A stretch of 15,190 nt of DNA, taken from positions 1 through 15,190 of the forward strand of contig CAZBJB010000035.1 in the NCBI GenBank assembly GCA_964492105.1, given 5' to 3'. The notes under the pieces are model-generated. The model saw only the letters and a list, made by a program, of their open reading frames with translations, did not search any database and had not been told where the DNA came from. A program made the translations under genes and the position numbers. Positions within the stretch are counted from its first letter, which is position 1. Every line of letters starts with the position of its first letter. Of this stretch, positions 1-7,217 are shown piece after piece. The DNA is from JAUZQZ01 sp964492105 (GTDB taxonomy: Bacteria > Pseudomonadota > Zetaproteobacteria > Mariprofundales > Mariprofundaceae).

Positions 1-2
1 CA

Positions 3-458
3 GCTTTTGTGCAGGACGGTGTGGAAGATGGTTACCGGCAGGAGTTTCATCGGGGCGGCGAAGATTCGCGTTTGCTGGGGGGTGACAGGTTTATGGAAGA
101 TGCACTGTCTCATTTGCCGAAGCCCCGCGTGCTTGCGCCTGATCTGGATGCAATCATCGGATGCGTGTGTGAACATTACGGGATGATGGAATCTGACCTG
201 GCGGCAAAAGGGCGGATGCGTAAACCGGCAGAGCTTCGAGCAGTTACAGGATGGCTGGCGACCGAGCTTAATAGCGCCACATTAAGCGAAGTGGCCAACA
301 GATTTGGGCGGGACATTGCAACCCTGAGCGGGGCTGTCCGCAGAGTTCGGGAACGGGCACAAGAAGAGAGTGAATACAGGGAAGGACTGAACAAGTTAGA
401 GAATAAAGCTTTGCGCACGAGGGCAAAGAAGGAAACAGGTCACGACGCTGGAATATAA
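3..458 (+). CDS. REP-associated tyrosine (Y1) transposase, 3' part, with DnaA-like C-terminal domain
   Basis: The reading frame is open from the window edge to the TAA at 456-458, so this is the C-terminal part of a longer protein. The first residues (FVQDGVEDGYRQEF, then RLLGGDRFMEDAL) match the end of the catalytic region of RayT/Y1-type transposases, where an 'LG...FVE' segment precedes an accessory domain. Residues about 45-120 (LDAIIGCVCEHYGM ... ELRAVTGWLATEL ... ATLSEVANRFGRD) look like the helix-turn-helix of the DnaA C-terminal domain, a known accessory in this transposase family. The HUH and tyrosine catalytic motifs would lie upstream, outside the window. Family assignment comes from recognising the pattern; activity cannot be judged. 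Internal GTG/TTG codons are unlikely to be true starts. Confidence 0.72.
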   Translation, partial: AFVQDGVEDGYRQEFHRGGEDSRLLGGDRFMEDALSHLPKPRVLAPDLDAIIGCVCEHYGMMESDLAAKGRMRKPAELRAVTGWLATELNSATLSEVANRFGRDIATLSGAVRRVRERAQEESEYREGLNKLENKALRTRAKKETGHDAGI

Positions 459-488
459 CAACAATACCGAAGCCTGGCCCTGTTCTGT

Positions 489-686
489 TTTTGGCCCTGT
501 TTCTGTTTCAAACGCGCCATCATCGCTCTTGCTCACAAACTCTTGCAGACATGCTACTTCATGATCAGTCGCGGCGACTGTGACCGGGATCCGACCGTCG
601 ACTTTGAGGCCATGGCCATCAAGCGCAACGCACCTCGCTGGATCAAGGCTCTTAAAGCCTACGGATACATTCCCGCCCAAGCCTGA
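489..686 (+). pseudogene. IS110-family transposase C-terminal remnant
   Basis: In the frame ending at the TGA at 684-686, the codons from about 513 read KRAIIALAHKLLQTCYF and later WIKALKAYGYIPAQA. This resembles the extreme C-terminus of IS110/IS116/IS902 transposases, which usually have an A(I/V)A.(H/R)KLL helix, a loop, and a closing R(L/I)..LE.LGY segment. No upstream catalytic DEDD or serine domain is present: before about 489 the frame meets the end of the Y1 transposase and unrelated sequence. There is no start codon or RBS, so it is a truncated, non-functional relic. IS110 is my best match from the motif pattern; another transposase family is possible. Confidence 0.6.
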
Positions 687-766
687 TCCGGCAATAATCC
701 GTGTATTGGAAAACAGCCTGTCTCAGGTTGACTGCCTTTTATACGCGCAATTCGGTACCTTTCATG

Positions 767-1741
767 TTAATAAGACCTGCGAGCCGAAAAGTCCGCCAGT
801 TCAGCCAGCAGTTGAAGCACCCGTGCGTCCCCATGATCGGGCAGGGCACGTTTGGCGCGCCCTGCATATTCCCGTGCCACCGCCAGACAACGATCCACTC
901 CTCCGGCATCATTTACCGCGCGGCGCACCAGATCCCTCTCGCCTTCAGCATATGATCCCCGTTCCGCGATGCCAGCAACGATACCGTTCAACACGATATT
1001 GCCGGCCATGGCGTGAATTAACGGCATGGTCATCTTGCCCTCCTCCAGGTCATGGCCGACCGGCTTACCCACGTCTTGTGCTTCAGCGGTATAATCCAGG
1101 GCATCGTCCATCAATTGAAAGGCAATGCCTAAACACATGCCGTATTCCGCCATGCACCGGATTACACCTTCATCCCGGCCGCTGATGCGTGCGCCGATCT
1201 CGGCCGCCGCGGAAAACAGGATAGCAGTTTTTCGTTCGATCACTTCCAGATATTCGGTTTCACTCATTTCCAGATGGAAGGTGCATACCAGTTGCAACAC
1301 CTCGCCTTCGGCCAGTGTATTCGATACCGTTGCAAGCAATTTCAGGATGTCCATCTGGCTGTTGTCCACCATCATCTCAAAGGCGCGTGAGAACAGGAAG
1401 TCGCCCACCAGCACACTGGCCTGATTGCCCCATACGCCGTTCGTGGACGGTGTGCCGCGGCGCATTTCTGAAGAATCGACAACATCGTCATGCAACAGGG
1501 AAGCGGTATGCAAAAACTCCACGACCACGGCCAGTGGAATATGGCGTTCTCCCCGGTAGCCGAAGAGCCTGGCGGAGAGCAGGCATAACAGGGGGCGAAG
1601 GCGTTTTCCACCGCTGTCGACAATATAGTTACCGATCGCGGGAATCATCATGACATCCGAACTGAGCTGTTTGCGGACGCAGTCATCCACCGCACGCAGT
1701 TCATCGGCACAAAGTGCTACGACCTTTTTGTGTGGGTTCAT
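767..1741 (-). CDS. ispB: Trans-polyprenyl diphosphate synthase (octaprenyl diphosphate synthase type)
   Basis: This cytosolic enzyme extends farnesyl diphosphate with isopentenyl diphosphate to build the prenyl side chain of ubiquinone. From the ATG at 1739-1741 it is 324 residues, the usual length of IspB. The GGKRLRP substrate motif is at about 44-50. The first Asp-rich motif, LLHDDVVD, has D85, D86 and D89; the second, FQLMDDALDY, has D212, D213 and D216. Both are intact, as are GDFLFSRAF and the KT..LF region. The frame stays open another 447 nt upstream, antisense to rng, but homology starts near the chosen ATG. It is divergent from rng across 81 nt. Product chain length (C40 or other) cannot be read from sequence. 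UbiA, which would use the product, is encoded about 4 kb away. Confidence 0.93.
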   Translation of the reverse strand: MNPHKKVVALCADELRAVDDCVRKQLSSDVMMIPAIGNYIVDSGGKRLRPLLCLLSARLFGYRGERHIPLAVVVEFLHTASLLHDDVVDSSEMRRGTPSTNGVWGNQASVLVGDFLFSRAFEMMVDNSQMDILKLLATVSNTLAEGEVLQLVCTFHLEMSETEYLEVIERKTAILFSAAAEIGARISGRDEGVIRCMAEYGMCLGIAFQLMDDALDYTAEAQDVGKPVGHDLEEGKMTMPLIHAMAGNIVLNGIVAGIAERGSYAEGERDLVRRAVNDAGGVDRCLAVAREYAGRAKRALPDHGDARVLQLLAELADFSARRSY

Positions 1742-1751
1742 CTTGCGCGCA

Positions 1752-1780
1752 TTGTAGCCTGCATCATTCACAAATACAGT
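1752..1780 (+). promoter_or_regulatory. Candidate sigma70-type promoter for rng
   Basis: The ispB/rng divergent spacer contains TTGTAG (1752-1757), a 17-nt spacer and TACAGT (1775-1780), a partial match to -35/-10 boxes at ideal spacing. It lies 43 nt before the rng start codon. Matches are imperfect, so this is only a plausible site. Confidence 0.28.
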
Positions 1781-1822
1781 TCCCGGCTCAACAGAGGCCT
1801 TCAAATCCGCTACCATGGCCCC

Positions 1823-3352
1823 ATGAGTGCTGAACTGCTGGTCAACGTCACCCCGTTTGAGACCCGGATCGCCCGTGTGGAGAACGGTCAGGCGGAAGAG
1901 ATCTACATCGAACGGGAGCGAGAACGCGGCCTGAGAGGAAACATGTACAGCGGTCGGGTACAACGCGTCCTCCCTGGCATTCAGGCTTCTTTTGTAGATA
2001 TTGGCCTGCCCCGTGCAGGGTTTCTGTATGCCGGGGATATCGCTGTGCCGAACAGTGGCGTCAATGACGACAAGGCCGCCCGTGACACCGAGCCGGAGGA
2101 GCTGGAAGAGGATACGCATGCCGGATCGTCCGTCGCCTTCCAGCGTCACATCCCCGACATATCCACATTGCTTACGGAAAATCAACAAATTACCGTACAG
2201 GTTTCAAAAGACCCTATCTCCTCCAAAGGCCCGCGCCTGACCAGTCTCGTTAGCCTGGCCGGTCGTTATCTGGTCTATCTTCCCGGTTTCGACCATGTGG
2301 GCATTGCACATCGTATTGAAAGCGCCGAAGAGCGCGAGCGCCTGCTGGAAATCGGCAAGGCGTTGAAGCCGGAAAAGGGCGGCCTGATTGTCCGCACCGT
2401 GGCGGAAGGGCATCAGTTGGCTGAAATGGAACAGGATGTGCATTTTCTCTTGCGCTTGTGGCATGATATTGAAAATCGACTGCGGCATGCGGCACCCGGC
2501 TCACTGGTTCACAAGGAACTGAACCTCTACCTGCGCGTGATGCGCGATTTCGTGGATGATGCGGTGGAGAAGATTCATGTAGACTCACGCGATGCTTATG
2601 AACGCATGATGTCTTTTGCCAAATGTTTCATGCCCGGCATTGCCAAACACCTGTATTATTATCCCGGCGAACGCCCTATTTTTGATCTCTATGGCGTGGA
2701 AGAGGAGATCAACCGTGCATTGAAACGCCACGTGCATCTGAAATCCGGCGGGCACATCGTAATTGACCAGACGGAAGCACTGATCGCCATTGATGTCAAT
2801 TCCGGTTCATTCACCGATTCGCGCACCATGGAAGAAACCAGCTTCAAAACCAACCTTGAGGCTGTGCATGAGATCGTACACCAGCTTCGCTTACGTAATT
2901 TGGGTGGCATCATTGTCGTGGACTTCATTGATATGCAGGAGGAAGAAAACAGGCGACGGCTGATGAAAGTGCTGGAGGATGCACTGACCCGCGATCATGC
3001 CAAAACCCATATCGTCCACCTTTCCGAACTCGGCCTGGTGGAAATGACCCGCAAACGCACCCGCGAATCACTGGAACGTATATTGACGCAGGCATGCCCA
3101 TACTGCGGTGCAACGGGGCACGTTCGAAGCCATGTTACGATATGCCACCAGATTTTGCGTGAAGTGGCCGCCGAAGCGCGAGCCTATCCCTGTAACAAAC
3201 TGATGGTCGTTGCGCATCCCGATATTATCGATCTCCTGCTCGGCGAGGAAAGTGACAATATCAGCGGACTGGAACGCCTTCTACAGAAGGAAATTATGCT
3301 CAAGAGCGGAGACAAGCCGGATCCGGGGCATTACGAAATTGTACTGTTGTAA
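1823..3352 (+). CDS. rng: Ribonuclease G (RNase E/G family endoribonuclease)
   Basis: RNase G cleaves single-stranded AU-rich RNA, matures the 16S rRNA 5' end and helps mRNA decay. The chosen ATG gives MSAELLVNVTPFETRIA, matching the usual RNase G N-terminus; the frame is open further upstream but homology begins here. The product is 509 aa. An S1 RNA-binding domain spans about 38-130 (GNMYSGRVQRVLPG), interrupted by an acidic loop at about 75-105 that is longer than in E. coli. The catalytic Mg-binding aspartates are D324 (AIDVNSG) and D367 (VVDFIDM). The zinc-link is C425-P-Y-C428. The C-terminus ends HYEIVLL as in the family; no RNase E-type scaffold follows, so RNase G is preferred over E. 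There is no clear Shine-Dalgarno before the ATG. hemW starts 4 nt after the stop, suggesting co-translation. Confidence 0.95.
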   Translation: MSAELLVNVTPFETRIARVENGQAEEIYIERERERGLRGNMYSGRVQRVLPGIQASFVDIGLPRAGFLYAGDIAVPNSGVNDDKAARDTEPEELEEDTHAGSSVAFQRHIPDISTLLTENQQITVQVSKDPISSKGPRLTSLVSLAGRYLVYLPGFDHVGIAHRIESAEERERLLEIGKALKPEKGGLIVRTVAEGHQLAEMEQDVHFLLRLWHDIENRLRHAAPGSLVHKELNLYLRVMRDFVDDAVEKIHVDSRDAYERMMSFAKCFMPGIAKHLYYYPGERPIFDLYGVEEEINRALKRHVHLKSGGHIVIDQTEALIAIDVNSGSFTDSRTMEETSFKTNLEAVHEIVHQLRLRNLGGIIVVDFIDMQEEENRRRLMKVLEDALTRDHAKTHIVHLSELGLVEMTRKRTRESLERILTQACPYCGATGHVRSHVTICHQILREVAAEARAYPCNKLMVVAHPDIIDLLLGEESDNISGLERLLQKEIMLKSGDKPDPGHYEIVLL

Positions 3353-3356
3353 AGCC

Positions 3357-3408
3357 ATGGGCCAAAGTGGAGAAGCAAATCGCCGCGCACGCGTTTTTCA
3401 AGAGACTC
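3357..3408 (+). repeat. Half copy of the 161-bp MITE-like element, forming the hemW 5' end
   Basis: An ungapped comparison of 3357-3408 with 15055-15106 gives 42 matches in 52 positions. The similarity ends with the element's terminal repeat: GCGTTTTTCAAGAGACTC here against GAGTTTTGAAAGAGGCTC there. The left half of the element is absent, since the upstream sequence is rng coding. The segment holds the hemW start codon and codons 1-17. Confidence 0.6.
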
Positions 3409-4562
3409 ATCTATATGTACATATCCCCTTCTGTATGCACAAATGCCCATACTGTGATTTCAACTCTCACGTACGGAAGGATCCGCCGTGGAAAGCTTAT
3501 CAGGAGGCACTGCTATGCGAACTGGCGCACCGGGCCGTACAGCCGCAATACGCCGGTCGCCCCATCCAGACCGTCTTCTTCGGCGGCGGCACCCCGTCGC
3601 TTGCGCCACCCTCACTAATCCGGGCCATTTTGAGTGCTTCCGAATACCTGTTCGGGATACGGAGATCCGCCGAAATTACCCTTGAAGCTAATCCGGGATG
3701 TGCCGAAGCGTGCCGTTTTGCAGATTACCGCGATGCGGGCGTCAACCGCCTGTCCATCGGCGTGCAGAGCTTCGATGATCGGGAGCTGCAATGGCTGGAG
3801 CGCATCCATAGTGTCAGCGAGGCGCTGGCGGCTTATGACATGGCGCGTCAGGCAGGGTTTGAACACATCAATCTTGATCTGATGTATGGATTACCTGATC
3901 AAACTGGCGAAACATGGATACACCATCTGGATCAGGCTATCTCGCTCGCGCCGGAGCATCTTTCCTGTTATCAATTGACGGTTGAACCCCACACGCAGCT
4001 CTCCGTACGCCACAGGCGCGCCCGTCTCTCCCTGCCCGGCGAAGCGCATTCGCTCGACTTCCTGATGCAAACCCGCGCACGGCTTGCGACCGCCGGATAC
4101 CGTGCCTACGAGATTTCCAATTTCTCACAACCCGGTATGCACTGTCGTCACAACGATGGTTACTGGCAATATCACGATTATATCGGCATCGGCGCCGGAG
4201 CCGCCGGAAAGTGGGATACGCCTGATGGCGGTATCGTCCGCTACGGCAACACACGTTCGCCCGAAATCTATATCCAGTCCACCCTGGAGAACGGAAGCGC
4301 CATCCACCGCCGGGAAACATTATCCGCATTGCACGCCGCGGCGGAATCCGTCTGGCTGGGACTGCGCCGAACGGACGGTATTCCCCGTCGTTATTTTCAC
4401 AGCCGGTTCGGCTGCGATGTCCATGAGATGTTCGCTTCGTCGCTTGACCCGTGGGAAGAAACCGGTCACCTTGAACGAACGGAGACCCGTCTTAACCTGA
4501 CGGCGAAGGGATTGGCTCTGGCGGACAGTATCGCGGCGTCGGTATTGCAGGCAGCGATTTAG
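3357..4562 (+). CDS. hemW: HemW-type radical SAM protein (heme chaperone; formerly 'oxygen-independent coproporphyrinogen III oxidase-like')
   Basis: HemW binds heme and a [4Fe-4S] cluster and is thought to insert heme into respiratory proteins. From ATG 3357 it is 401 aa. The radical SAM motif C26-MHK-C30-PY-C33 sits in HIPFCMHKCPYCDFNSH; the H-x-x-x-C spacing with CxxxCxxC and PYCDFNSH is typical of HemW. GGGTPS follows at 76-81, then SIGVQSFDD and NLDLMYGLP. The C-terminal HemW domain is complete to EAN/LT-type residues near the end (LNLTAKGLALADS). The start is 4 nt after the rng stop with no separate RBS, so coupling is likely. It is the only reasonable start: the next in-frame ATG lies inside the cluster motif. 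Residues 1-17 are not conserved HemW sequence and coincide with a repeat end. Confidence 0.93.
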   Translation: MGQSGEANRRARVFQETHLYVHIPFCMHKCPYCDFNSHVRKDPPWKAYQEALLCELAHRAVQPQYAGRPIQTVFFGGGTPSLAPPSLIRAILSASEYLFGIRRSAEITLEANPGCAEACRFADYRDAGVNRLSIGVQSFDDRELQWLERIHSVSEALAAYDMARQAGFEHINLDLMYGLPDQTGETWIHHLDQAISLAPEHLSCYQLTVEPHTQLSVRHRRARLSLPGEAHSLDFLMQTRARLATAGYRAYEISNFSQPGMHCRHNDGYWQYHDYIGIGAGAAGKWDTPDGGIVRYGNTRSPEIYIQSTLENGSAIHRRETLSALHAAAESVWLGLRRTDGIPRRYFHSRFGCDVHEMFASSLDPWEETGHLERTETRLNLTAKGLALADSIAASVLQAAI

Positions 4563-4568
4563 CCCGAT

Positions 4569-4733
4569 GATTCAGAATCGCCGCGATGATTACACCTGCC
4601 TGTGCGTACCGAACGCAGACAGGCCGAGCCTTTGTTGGCAACGGATGCCTGCGATAGATGTGCGAACAGTGCTTACGGGCACCCGAAAGGATTGGTTACG
4701 GACAAAGGAACAAATGACACGGCTCATTTGTTC
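4569..4733 (+). repeat. Diverged copy of the MITE family seen at 11941-12101
   Basis: Three blocks match the 11941 element in order: ATTCAGAATCGCCGCGATGATT (4571-4592) against the 3' part of its left end; GCCTTTGTTGGCAACGG (4628 onward) against GCCTTTGTTCGCAACGG; and GGTTACGGACAAAGGAACAA (4694-4713) against GGTACGGACAAAGGAACAA. The terminal inverted repeat is degraded. It contains an imperfect hairpin at 4599-4623 and a perfect one at 4708-4733. Like the other copy it lies just behind a stop codon (hemW). Confidence 0.6.
4708..4733 (+). other. Perfect 10-bp stem-loop downstream of hemW
   Basis: GAACAAATGA, loop CACGGC, TCATTTGTTC. It is 146 nt after the hemW stop and has no following T-run, so it is not a classical intrinsic terminator. 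It could still limit 3' decay or end transcription of rng-hemW. Confidence 0.4.
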
Positions 4734-4989
4734 TAACCCCACCCACCGGCGGGGACGATATTATATTTTCAGTCATGCGCAGATAATCAAACACCATTCG
4801 AGTACGAGCTGCCATCTGCCGGATTTTCTTAGTACCTGTATCATAATAACATCCTAATCAAAAAAGGAGATCCCCCAGCTCTGCTGGGTTAGTGCAGCAT
4901 GTCTTTTGTAAAAGTGGAACTCATCTCTGGCAGAGATGGAGCCACCGGGCAGACTTTGGTTTTTCCAAAAACTAAAGAGAGGAATCCCG
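4734..4989. other. Gene-free stretch with two short palindromes upstream of the IS256 fragment
   Basis: No gene is supported here. Two perfect hairpins occur: CCCAGC-TCT-GCTGGG (4874-4888) and CATCTCT-GGC-AGAGATG (4922-4938). Paired small palindromes like these are seen at ends of IS200/IS605 elements and in transposon leaders, but no IS200 transposase is nearby and the link is speculative. A short minus-strand frame around 4740-4845 reads MAARTRMVFDYLRMTEN; I do not recognise it. Confidence 0.35.
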
Positions 4990-5265
4990 ATGACCCCAAG
5001 AGTGAACAATAACGTTGCCAGTGAGGCGGTAGAAGTATTAATGTCAAATGGAATGGAGGGACTTGCCGGTGCAGTCGAGATATTGTTAAACACCGCGATG
5101 CGCATCGAACGAAGTTGCTATCTCGGCGTAGGCCCGTATGAACGGAGCGAAGAACGGGTCAGTCAGGGCAACGGGCTTTAAGCCGAAGCAACTGGATAGC
5201 AGTCTTGGCTCGCTCCAGTTACAGATTCCACAGACGCGTGACTGCCAGTTTTACCCGCGGGCTTT
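4990..5265 (+). pseudogene. IS256-family (mutator type) transposase N-terminal fragment, frameshifted
   Basis: From ATG 4990 (preceded by AGAGAGGAAT) the frame reads MTPRVNNNVASEAVEVL..., then LLNTAMRIERSCYLGVGPYE, the standard IS256-family N-terminus (LLNEAMR.ERS.YLGA.PYERTEER). At 5174-5181 the usual NGFK becomes NGL-stop because of one extra base; the +1 frame continues KPKQLDSSLGSLQLQIPQTR and FYPRALE, the next conserved block (K....G.L.L.VPQ.R...FYP). Similarity ends near 5262, where the IS1595 fragment begins on the other strand. The DDE catalytic domain is missing, so it is inactive. Confidence 0.85.
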
Positions 5266-5709
5266 GGAGTGCGCGTTTTCTCAATAATTGTTCCGGCTGT
5301 AATTGTACCCAAGATCCGACATTGACATTGGATGCAGGATGTAAGTATTTGGTTTGCATGGCGTTTCGAACAATCATGTATCCACTTCATTGGTGATGAG
5401 TGATTTTTCGGAATGCGAGGCGAATCAAAGGGTTGCGGCATGCGCCGCATGTCAATGTCGGATCCTGGGTTGTAGTCTGATGACGACAGACTGGGCACAC
5501 CAATCGATTATGTGTTTGATACCACGCTTGTTCCTTGTATCACAAGAGGGGCAGATAAATCCATCTGGCCAACGCAGATGTTCCAAGTATCTCGCACATG
5601 TCTTGCTGTCTGGAAACATGCTTACAAATTCACGGTATGTTCGCGGGTAGTCGCGGCCCACCACAAGAGAAACCGCAGTCAGATCTGTTTGGAATGTTAC
5701 CATGCCCAT
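5262..5709 (-). pseudogene. IS1595-family transposase remnant, internally rearranged
   Basis: Read on the minus strand from 5709, residues YREFVSMFPDSKTCARYLEH then LRWPDGFICPSC match the N-terminal zinc-ribbon of IS1595-type transposases (F...FPDE..CR.YL...RWPDGF.CP.C). The expected second half of the ribbon and the following T(S/I)TAGTI(F)EKTRTP block appears further along in another frame as CIQCQCRILGTITAGTIIEK (about 5335-5275), then breaks off at the IS256 fragment. Between them (5329-5448) the sequence is flanked by inverted arms and does not read through. No DDE domain remains. It abuts the ubiA 3' end, with a probable IS end at 5715-5742. Confidence 0.75.
5307..5470. repeat. 22-bp inverted repeat inside the IS1595 remnant
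   Basis: ACCCAAGATCCGACATTGACAT (5307-5328) is the reverse complement of 5449-5470 at 21 of 22 positions. Translated, both arms encode the same CQCRILG segment of the transposase in opposite orientation, separated by 120 bp. Confidence 0.75.
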
Positions 5710-5714
5710 ATATT

Positions 5715-5742
5715 GGGGTAGGAGGAGCTAATTGACTACCCC
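5715..5742. other. 7-bp palindrome at the ubiA 3' flank, probable IS1595-element end
   Basis: GGGGTAG (5715-5721) and CTACCCC (5736-5742) can pair around a 14-nt loop. It lies between the transposase remnant and the ubiA stop at 5745, where an element terminus would be expected. It could also act as a weak ubiA 3' hairpin, although no T-run follows. Confidence 0.4.
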
Positions 5743-5744
5743 CC

Positions 5745-6602
5745 TCAGGAAATAACAAAACCAAGGCAAAACAACATTCCTGTCCAGTGGGATTTAAGAA
5801 AAAAGGGGAAACTCCATATCTCGCCATCATTTAACAGACGAATAACCAGATACGTCTGCCAAGCTGCCGCCATGATCCAACCCGACCATAACCACCCCCC
5901 ATATTGCCAGCATGCGATAGCCAGCAGCGCCAGCATTGCAACGCCCATGGCGACCACGGCCGCGATGGCCCTGTCTCCAAACTGCAAGGCCGTGGATTGA
6001 ACACCGATTTTCATATCATCGGCGCGATCTCCGATGGCATAAGCCGTGTCATACGATAGCGACCAGAAAATATTGGCGGCAAGCAGCAGCCAGGGAATCG
6101 GCGAATCCGTCACGCTTCCACTTTCCGCCGCCCACGCCATTACCGCGCCCCATCCGAATGCCATGCCCAGCCAGACTTGTGGAAAGTGCGTGTAACGTTT
6201 CAAAAAAGGATAAATCGCAGCCAGCAATGCACCTGCCACCGCCAACCCCATCACCAACAACGAGGTTTGCGCAACCAGCAGCAAAGCAATAAGAAGCATC
6301 AACACAAATCCGGCCAGCGCCGCCCCCGGTGCGATGCGCCCGGCGGCAATCGGACGGTTCCTGGTACGTTCCACATGCGAATCAAATTCACGATCGGCAA
6401 AATCGTTAATCACACATCCGGCGGAGCGCATCAGGAATACGCCCGTCACAAAAACCAGCAGGTTCTTGGGTTCCGGACGCCCATGGGACGCGGCCAGCAA
6501 GCCCCACAGCGTAGGCCACAGCAGTAGCCAATACCCGACGGGCTTATCAATGCGTAGCAATCGTATCCAATCGCCTGCCAGTCCAATTGGTAACACTTTC
6601 AT
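5745..6602 (-). CDS. ubiA: 4-hydroxybenzoate polyprenyltransferase
   Basis: UbiA joins the polyprenyl chain to 4-hydroxybenzoate, the first membrane step of ubiquinone synthesis. The product is 285 aa, the family length, with about eight or nine hydrophobic helices. Both Mg/diphosphate-binding motifs are present: N66-D67-x-x-D70-xxx-D74 (NDFADREFD) and D192-R-A-D195-D196 (YDTAYAIGDRADDMKIG). The N-terminus (LLRIDKPVGYWLLLWPTLWG) and RNRP loop after the first motif are diagnostic of UbiA rather than of heme O or menaquinone homologues. No clear RBS precedes the ATG. It follows ubiC by 54 nt on the same strand, as in the ubiCA operon of E. coli. The gene is intact although an IS remnant begins directly after its stop. 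Confidence 0.95.
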   Translation of the reverse strand: MKVLPIGLAGDWIRLLRIDKPVGYWLLLWPTLWGLLAASHGRPEPKNLLVFVTGVFLMRSAGCVINDFADREFDSHVERTRNRPIAAGRIAPGAALAGFVLMLLIALLLVAQTSLLVMGLAVAGALLAAIYPFLKRYTHFPQVWLGMAFGWGAVMAWAAESGSVTDSPIPWLLLAANIFWSLSYDTAYAIGDRADDMKIGVQSTALQFGDRAIAAVVAMGVAMLALLAIACWQYGGWLWSGWIMAAAWQTYLVIRLLNDGEIWSFPFFLKSHWTGMLFCLGFVIS

Positions 6603-6656
6603 CAGTTATAACCGATCAGATACATCGTATTCTTCATGGTACTTGTGTCGTTTCCA

Positions 6657-7217
6657 TCAATGATACCGCCTCGCCATTCGCGCAATGCGATTCCAGATTT
6701 CGTTGTGAAATACCTCTACCACCAGCGCCCGGGTTCCTGACCCGGAACGCAGCACCGAGCACCGTGCCCAACGTTCCGCATACACACCTTCGCCACCAAT
6801 CCGGGCTACACACAAATCTGAACGGGCCAGCGACAGCCCACGATCAAGCAGCAAATTGCCGAGGGGTTTACACCCATCCTGCAGGTCGCCCATCAAATCG
6901 GTGGGCAGGCTAGCCAGTGGCAGTACGGACTCCGCATCAAACATCACTGATTTATGGTGCATGAGCGAGACACGCCGCCGCAAGGCTGGCGATCCCGCCT
7001 CGCATGCGAGCAGCACCGCTTCACTCGCACTTGCCCGATCCACAAATTGATCATGTAAGCGGATATCCAGCCGCATGGCGTAATGCCGATCAAGGAAACG
7101 GGTCAGCGATCCCGCAATCGTTAGCACCGCCGCCATATCACGGGAAACCCCATATTCGTCCGCACGCCAGGTGCGTACAGGCAGCCAGTCAGGAGATTGT
7201 AGGGAACCAAAAAACAT
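6657..7217 (-). CDS. ubiC: Chorismate lyase (chorismate--pyruvate lyase)
   Basis: UbiC removes pyruvate from chorismate to give 4-hydroxybenzoate, the substrate of the UbiA encoded next. The 186-aa product is close to the usual 165-185. Overall identity to E. coli UbiC looks low, but the C-terminal pattern fits: KPLGNLLLDRGLSLARSDLC (family: PLGR.LF....L.R....), then YAERWARCSVLRSG (W.RRS.... ) and LVVEVF, whose glutamate matches the catalytic Glu of LLLTELF. Gene order ubiC-ubiA supports the call. The start at 7217 is the first ATG in frame; no good RBS is visible, so the true start is uncertain by a few codons. Confidence 0.85.
   Translation of the reverse strand: MFFGSLQSPDWLPVRTWRADEYGVSRDMAAVLTIAGSLTRFLDRHYAMRLDIRLHDQFVDRASASEAVLLACEAGSPALRRRVSLMHHKSVMFDAESVLPLASLPTDLMGDLQDGCKPLGNLLLDRGLSLARSDLCVARIGGEGVYAERWARCSVLRSGSGTRALVVEVFHNEIWNRIARMARRYH

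Noticed and set aside
580..1185. Plus-strand 201-residue frame over the ispB 3' half
   Set aside because: It is proline-rich noise antisense to a conserved gene.
1742..2188. Upstream extension of the ispB frame to give a 473-residue protein
   Set aside because: The extra 149 residues are antisense to rng and show no prenyl synthase similarity; the ATG at 1741 gives the normal family length.
3210..3356. Longer hemW starting inside rng
   Set aside because: It would overlap 143 nt of the rng C-terminus and give sequence unlike HemW. The ATG at 3357, 4 nt after the rng stop, is more credible.
5354..5650. Plus-strand open frame in the IS graveyard
   Set aside because: It is the reverse of the IS1595 remnant apart from the short inverted arm; the conserved zinc-ribbon residues are on the minus strand.
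4563..5744. CRISPR array or defence island
   Set aside because: Repeats here are few, unequal in spacing and explained by MITE and IS remnants; no cas, nuclease or toxin gene is present.
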